A DNA stretch of 42,267 nt from Vicinamibacteraceae bacterium (GTDB lineage Bacteria > Acidobacteriota > Vicinamibacteria > Vicinamibacterales > UBA8438). The position numbers and the translations under genes were made by a program. Positions within the stretch are counted from its first letter, which is position 1. Every line of letters starts with the position of its first letter. The stretch covers positions 304 through 42,570 of the forward strand of contig JAAXGX010000013.1 in assembly GCA_012271165.1 (NCBI GenBank), read 5' to 3'. Shown piece after piece: positions 38,003 to 42,267 of this stretch. Below the pieces are notes generated by a model, which was not told the DNA's origin, searched no databases, and worked only from the letters and a program-made list of their open reading frames with translations.

Positions 38003-38081
38003 ATGGGACGACCCAACCGGTCTACAGTCCCGCCGGCATGCGCGCGGCACGACGTTGCGCGCCAACGACGAAGGAGCCGGG

Positions 38082-40574
38082 TTGACATCACAAACGAGGA
38101 CGAGACGAGGGTTTGCACGCACGGGGATCACGCTGGCGGCGTTACTGGCGGCGGCGATGCAGCTCCCTGCCCAGGCACAGGCGCAGGCGAACGGTTCGGT
38201 GCAGGGAACGGTGTCTGACGAAGCCGGCGGCGCGCCGCTGGCGGCGGCGGTGGTCACGATCGAGGAGCTCGGGGTGGCGGCCACGACCGGCCGCGACGGA
38301 GCGTTCACGATCGAGGACGTTCCGCCCGGCACGTACAGCATCACGACCATGCGGGAAGGATTCGCGCCCCTCACGACGCCGGTCACGGTGGCGGCGGGGC
38401 CCCCTACCCGCCTCGACCTGAGTCTGCCGGCCGCGGTGTTCGAGGAACGCGTGCTGGTCACCGGGACCCCGAGCGAGCTGGGGCTGGCCGAGGAAACGGC
38501 GACCGGCAGCCGGCTGGGCCTGCGCGCCATCGACATTCCGGCCTCCATCGACGTGGTCGACAGCACGGTCATGGAGACGCGTGGGTACCAGCGGATCAGC
38601 GATGCGGTGGAGACGATGCCGGGCGTGCTGGCCGGCCACAATCCGGCCGCGCCCTCCAGCTTCTCGGTGCGCGGCTTCACGCGCTCGCAGATCACCGTCC
38701 TGCGCGACGGCATCTGGCTCGGTCCCGCCAACATGGTGATGCGGCCGCAGAACACCTTCAACCTCGACCGCGTCGAGCTGCTGCGCGGGCCCTCGTCGGT
38801 CCTCAACGGCCAGGGCGCGGTGGCCGGCACGATCAACGCCCTGACGAAGCAGGCCGAGCCGACGGCCGCACCGGAATGGAACGGGCTGTTCTCGTACGGC
38901 CGGTTCAACACGTACCAGACTGCCATCGGCGTGAACGGACCGATCAGCGACTCGCTGTGGTACCGCTTCGACGTGAGCGACTACGGCTCCGACGGCTACG
39001 TCGACCGCATGAGCCCCAGCTCGTCCAACATCACCGGCAGCCTGCTGTGGCGGCCCGGCCCGCGCGCCGAGCTGCGGTTCAGCGTCGATTACCTGGACGA
39101 CGACGTCGGATCGTACTTCGGCACGCCGCTGCTGCCGGCCGAAGCCGTGGGCGACCCGCTCGACGTCATCACGACCACGACCGGCGAGGGAATCGATGCA
39201 CGGACCCGTTTCCTGAACTACAACGTGGAAGACCCCGTGAACGACTCCTCGCAGCTCCTGCTCCGCGCCGACGCGGAGGTGCGCCTGAGCGATCACGTCA
39301 CGCTGCGCAACACGGTGTACGGCTTCAACGCCGAGCGGAACTGGCAGAACGCCGAGGGCTTTCCGTACTGCACGGCGGTCGTCGACGTCTGCACGGCGAC
39401 GGGCGAGATCCAGCGCTACTACGGCTACTTCTTCGTCGACCACGACCAGCGGATGTTCGGCGACCGGGCGCACCTCGACATCAGGACCCCGATCGGCGCC
39501 CTCGAGAACCGGGCCACCGTCGGCTTCGAGGCTTCCACGCTCGACTTCGAGCGCGGGCGCGGTTTCCGCCGGAGCATACCGCTCGCGCCGGGCGACGCCG
39601 TGGACGTCTTCAATCCCGTGCCCGGCCGCTACGGGCAGCGCGAGCTGCGCGGCATCAGCCCCACCTACATCGATTCGTGGGCGTTCTTCGCCGAGGACTC
39701 GCTTCCCGTGCACGACCGCGTCCGGCTCACCGGCGCCCTGCGCTACGAGGCGATGGACCTCGAGCGCGTGAACCTGGATGCCGCGGGCGCGGTCGAGCCG
39801 AGCGGCTTCGCCCGCGCGTTCCGCTGGTGGAGCTGGCGCGCCGGCGCCGTCGTGAATCTGCGCAGCGACGTGGTGGCGTACGGCCAGGTCAGCAACGCCA
39901 AGGACCCGGTCAACGCCAACATCCTGCTGGTCAACGCGAACCAGGACTTCGATCTGACCGACGCCCGGCAGTGGGAGGTCGGCCTGAAGGCGGACCTCGA
40001 CGGCGGCCGCACGCAGCTCACCGCCGCCTGGTTCGACATCGAGCGGGACGACATACTCGAGCGGTTCGCCCTCGACAGCGCGACGACGATCGGCGGCATC
40101 GAATCGCGTGGCCTCGAGCTGGCGGTGTCCTCGCGTCCGAGCGCGGACGCACGGTTCGGCGCGAGCCTGGCCTTCACGGACGCGGCGTTCGTGCCGTCGG
40201 CCAACTTCGTGCGCCTGGCCGGGAACACGCCGCCCAACGTGCCGACGGCCATCGGCAACCTCTGGGGCAGCTACGGCAACATCGGCGGCACGCCGCTCGA
40301 GGTGGGCGCCACGGTTCGCGTCGTGGGTGACCGGCAGGCCAACAACGCCAACACGATCACGCTGAACAGCTACGCCACGGCCGACGCCTACGCCGCGCTC
40401 GACCTGGACGCCGTGCGCGTGACGTTCGCCGTCGACAACCTGACCGATGCGGCCTACGCGTCCTGGTCCGACATCTTCTACCTGGGCCAGACCGACCCGT
40501 CGTTCATCTACGCCAACCAGGTGATGCTGGGCGCTCCGCGGACCTATTCGGTCATGCTGCACGTGCGCTTCTGA
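38082..40574 (+). CDS. TonB-dependent siderophore receptor with N-terminal carboxypeptidase-regulatory-like domain
   Basis: Signal peptide; GSVQGTVSDEAGGAPLAAAVVTIEELGVAATTGRDGAFTIEDVPPGTYSITT; plug IDIPASIDVVDSTVMETRGYQRISDAVETMPGV...VELLRGPSSVLNGQGAVAGTINALTKQ; C-terminal aromatic strand YSVMLHVRF. TTG start with RBS gaaggag (or TTG 38055). Confidence 0.93.
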   Translation: MTSQTRTRRGFARTGITLAALLAAAMQLPAQAQAQANGSVQGTVSDEAGGAPLAAAVVTIEELGVAATTGRDGAFTIEDVPPGTYSITTMREGFAPLTTPVTVAAGPPTRLDLSLPAAVFEERVLVTGTPSELGLAEETATGSRLGLRAIDIPASIDVVDSTVMETRGYQRISDAVETMPGVLAGHNPAAPSSFSVRGFTRSQITVLRDGIWLGPANMVMRPQNTFNLDRVELLRGPSSVLNGQGAVAGTINALTKQAEPTAAPEWNGLFSYGRFNTYQTAIGVNGPISDSLWYRFDVSDYGSDGYVDRMSPSSSNITGSLLWRPGPRAELRFSVDYLDDDVGSYFGTPLLPAEAVGDPLDVITTTTGEGIDARTRFLNYNVEDPVNDSSQLLLRADAEVRLSDHVTLRNTVYGFNAERNWQNAEGFPYCTAVVDVCTATGEIQRYYGYFFVDHDQRMFGDRAHLDIRTPIGALENRATVGFEASTLDFERGRGFRRSIPLAPGDAVDVFNPVPGRYGQRELRGISPTYIDSWAFFAEDSLPVHDRVRLTGALRYEAMDLERVNLDAAGAVEPSGFARAFRWWSWRAGAVVNLRSDVVAYGQVSNAKDPVNANILLVNANQDFDLTDARQWEVGLKADLDGGRTQLTAAWFDIERDDILERFALDSATTIGGIESRGLELAVSSRPSADARFGASLAFTDAAFVPSANFVRLAGNTPPNVPTAIGNLWGSYGNIGGTPLEVGATVRVVGDRQANNANTITLNSYATADAYAALDLDAVRVTFAVDNLTDAAYASWSDIFYLGQTDPSFIYANQVMLGAPRTYSVMLHVRF

Positions 40575-40611
40575 CGCACCGGGGGCCGAACGCGTCCGGA
40601 GATCGCGCGCG

Positions 40612-41714
40612 ATGACCATCGTCAATCGCTGCCTGATCTGGGTGCACCGCTACGTCGGGATACCGGTGAGCCTCCTGTTCGTCCTCTGGTTCGCCTCCGG
40701 CATCGTGATGATGTACACGGGGGGCATGCCGCACCTGACGCCGGAGGAGCGGCTGGCGGCGCTGGACCCCCTCGACCTGTCGCGGGTACGACTCACGCCG
40801 GCGGCTGCGGCGGTGCGCGCCCGCATCCCGCGGCCGCCGCAACGCGCGGGCCTGCTGACCGTGATGGGACGGCCGGCGTATCGCCTCGACGACAGCACCG
40901 TGTTCGCGGACACCGGGGCGCGCCTGCCGGCAGCCGATCCGGACGCGGCCCGGCGGGTGGCGGCCCGCTTCACCGGAGCGCCGGCCGCGGCGCTCCGTTA
41001 CGCCGGCCTGATCGAGCGGCCGGACCAGTGGACGCTGGTGACGAGGGCGGCGTTGCCGGCGCACCGGTTCCGGGTCGCCGACGGCGCGGCCACCGAGCTG
41101 TACGTCTCGCGGCGGACCACCGAGGTCGCCATGGTGACGACGCGCCGGACACGGGTGCTCGCGTGGCTCGGCGCGATACCGCACTGGTTCTACCTGCCGT
41201 CCCTGCGCGTGGACCGGCCCTTGTGGGAAGCCGTCATCGTCTACACGTCCGCGGTCGGCTGCCTCGTCGCGCTCACCGGGCTGCTGCTCGGCCTCACCCG
41301 CTTCCGGTGGCGGCGCCCGTCGGACGGCCGGCCGCGGATACCGTACGCCGGCGGGATGCGGTGGCACTACCTCACCGGCGCCGCCTTCGGGCTCGTCACG
41401 CTGACGTGGGTGTTCAGCGGCCTGCTGTCGGTGCAGCCGTTCGCCTGGACGACGATGCGCGGGCTCGACGTGCCCGCGGACGTGCTGAGCGGCGGACCGC
41501 TCCGCCTGGACGACTTCCCCGCTTTCGAACCGGCCGCCTGCAGCGCTGGCTGTTCAACGGCCTGCACAGCCTCGACTTCGCCTTCTGGTACGACCGCCGC
41601 CCGCTGTGGGACGCCGGACTGATCGCGCTCAGCCTGGGCGGCCTGGCGTCGAGCGGCATCGGCCTCTGGATCGGGGCCGGCCGTGTCCGGGGCGTGCTCG
41701 CGCGCCGCCGGTGA
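40612..41714 (+). pseudogene. PepSY-associated TM protein, apparently internally deleted and frameshifted
   Basis: Frame 1 gives MTIVNRCLIWVHRYVGIPVSLLFVLWFASGIVMMYTGG...TWVFSGLLSVQPFAW...LDDFPAFEPAA; the family C-terminus RLQRWLFNGLHSLDFAFWYDRRPLWDAGLIALSLGG continues only in another frame. Confidence 0.7.
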
Positions 41715-41818
41715 CGCTCGGCGTGCGCGAACCGGGGTGCGCACGGGACGCCGGCGGCCGGCCGCGCGCACAGCCTGCGCCCGGACCCGGCCACTGGTAA
41801 ACTCGACACGGGCCGGTC

Positions 41819-42267
41819 ATGCTGCGGATCATCGACCGCTACATTCTCCGGGAAGTCGTCCCGCCGTTCGTGCTGGGCCTGTTCGTCTTCACGTTCCTGC
41901 TGATGATCCCGCCGATCATGACGGTGGCGGAGGATCTCATCGCGAAGGGCGTCGACACCCTCACCATCCTGCGCATCATGGGCACGCTGCTGCCGCAGGG
42001 GCTCGGCGTGACGATACCGATGGCGCTGCTGCTCGGCGTCCTGATGGGGCTCGGCCGCCTCTCGAGCGATCGCGAAACCGTGGCCCTGCAGGCGTGCGGC
42101 GTGAGCGTGCTGCGCATGCTCCGTCCGCTGCTGCTGCTCGGCGCCGGTGCGGCGGCGGCCACCTGCTACGTCCTGCTGGTGGCGCTGCCCGATGCGAACC
42201 AGGCGTTTCGGGAGATCACCTTCCGGACCGTGGCGGGCAGGGCCGAGGGCGAGGTCAAGCCGCGCGT
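41819..42267 (+). CDS. LptF/LptG family permease (YjgP/YjgQ), truncated by window end
   Basis: MLRIIDRYILREVVPPFVLGLFVFTFLLMIPPIMTVAEDLIAKGVDTLTILRIMGTLLPQGLGVTIPMALLLGVLMGLGRLSSDRETVALQACGVS. Confidence 0.93.
   Translation, partial: MLRIIDRYILREVVPPFVLGLFVFTFLLMIPPIMTVAEDLIAKGVDTLTILRIMGTLLPQGLGVTIPMALLLGVLMGLGRLSSDRETVALQACGVSVLRMLRPLLLLGAGAAAATCYVLLVALPDANQAFREITFRTVAGRAEGEVKPR

Noticed and set aside
1-42267. CRISPR arrays, tRNA, rRNA, IS elements
   Set aside because: No regularly spaced repeats, no cloverleaf-like or rRNA-like segments, and no transposase ORFs were recognised by eye; a tRNAscan/Infernal run would be decisive.

Overview
The window is GC-rich and tightly packed with bacterial chromosomal housekeeping genes. 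The gene order and protein types suggest Acidobacteriota/Vicinamibacteria, but that is inference. Recognised blocks: (i) a deoxyhypusine-synthase-like gene and mutS (-), divergent from tsaB; (ii) a DUF465 small protein, psd and pssA (+); (iii) a ~1319-aa NtrY-like membrane histidine kinase translationally coupled to a PQQ-type beta-propeller protein (-); (iv) a ~12.6 kb (+) gene train guaA-dnaE-recJ-lptCA fusion-lptB-rpoN-hpf-rapZ-cupin; (v) the Tol-Pal operon tolQ-tolR-tolA-tolB-pal-cpoB followed by ssb (-); (vi) recN-miaB-bifunctional nuclease-parA-parB (+); (vii) a 35.2-38.0 kb accessory interval with orphan small genes, including a SLATT-like 2TM protein coupled by an ATGA overlap to a 34-aa polyproline micro-ORF; (viii) a TonB-dependent siderophore receptor, a PepSY-TM gene that appears internally deleted and frameshifted, and the start of lptF/lptG. 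The best candidate for something undescribed is the SLATT-like/polyproline pair at 36.9-37.5 kb. No tRNA, rRNA, CRISPR array or intact transposon was recognised.
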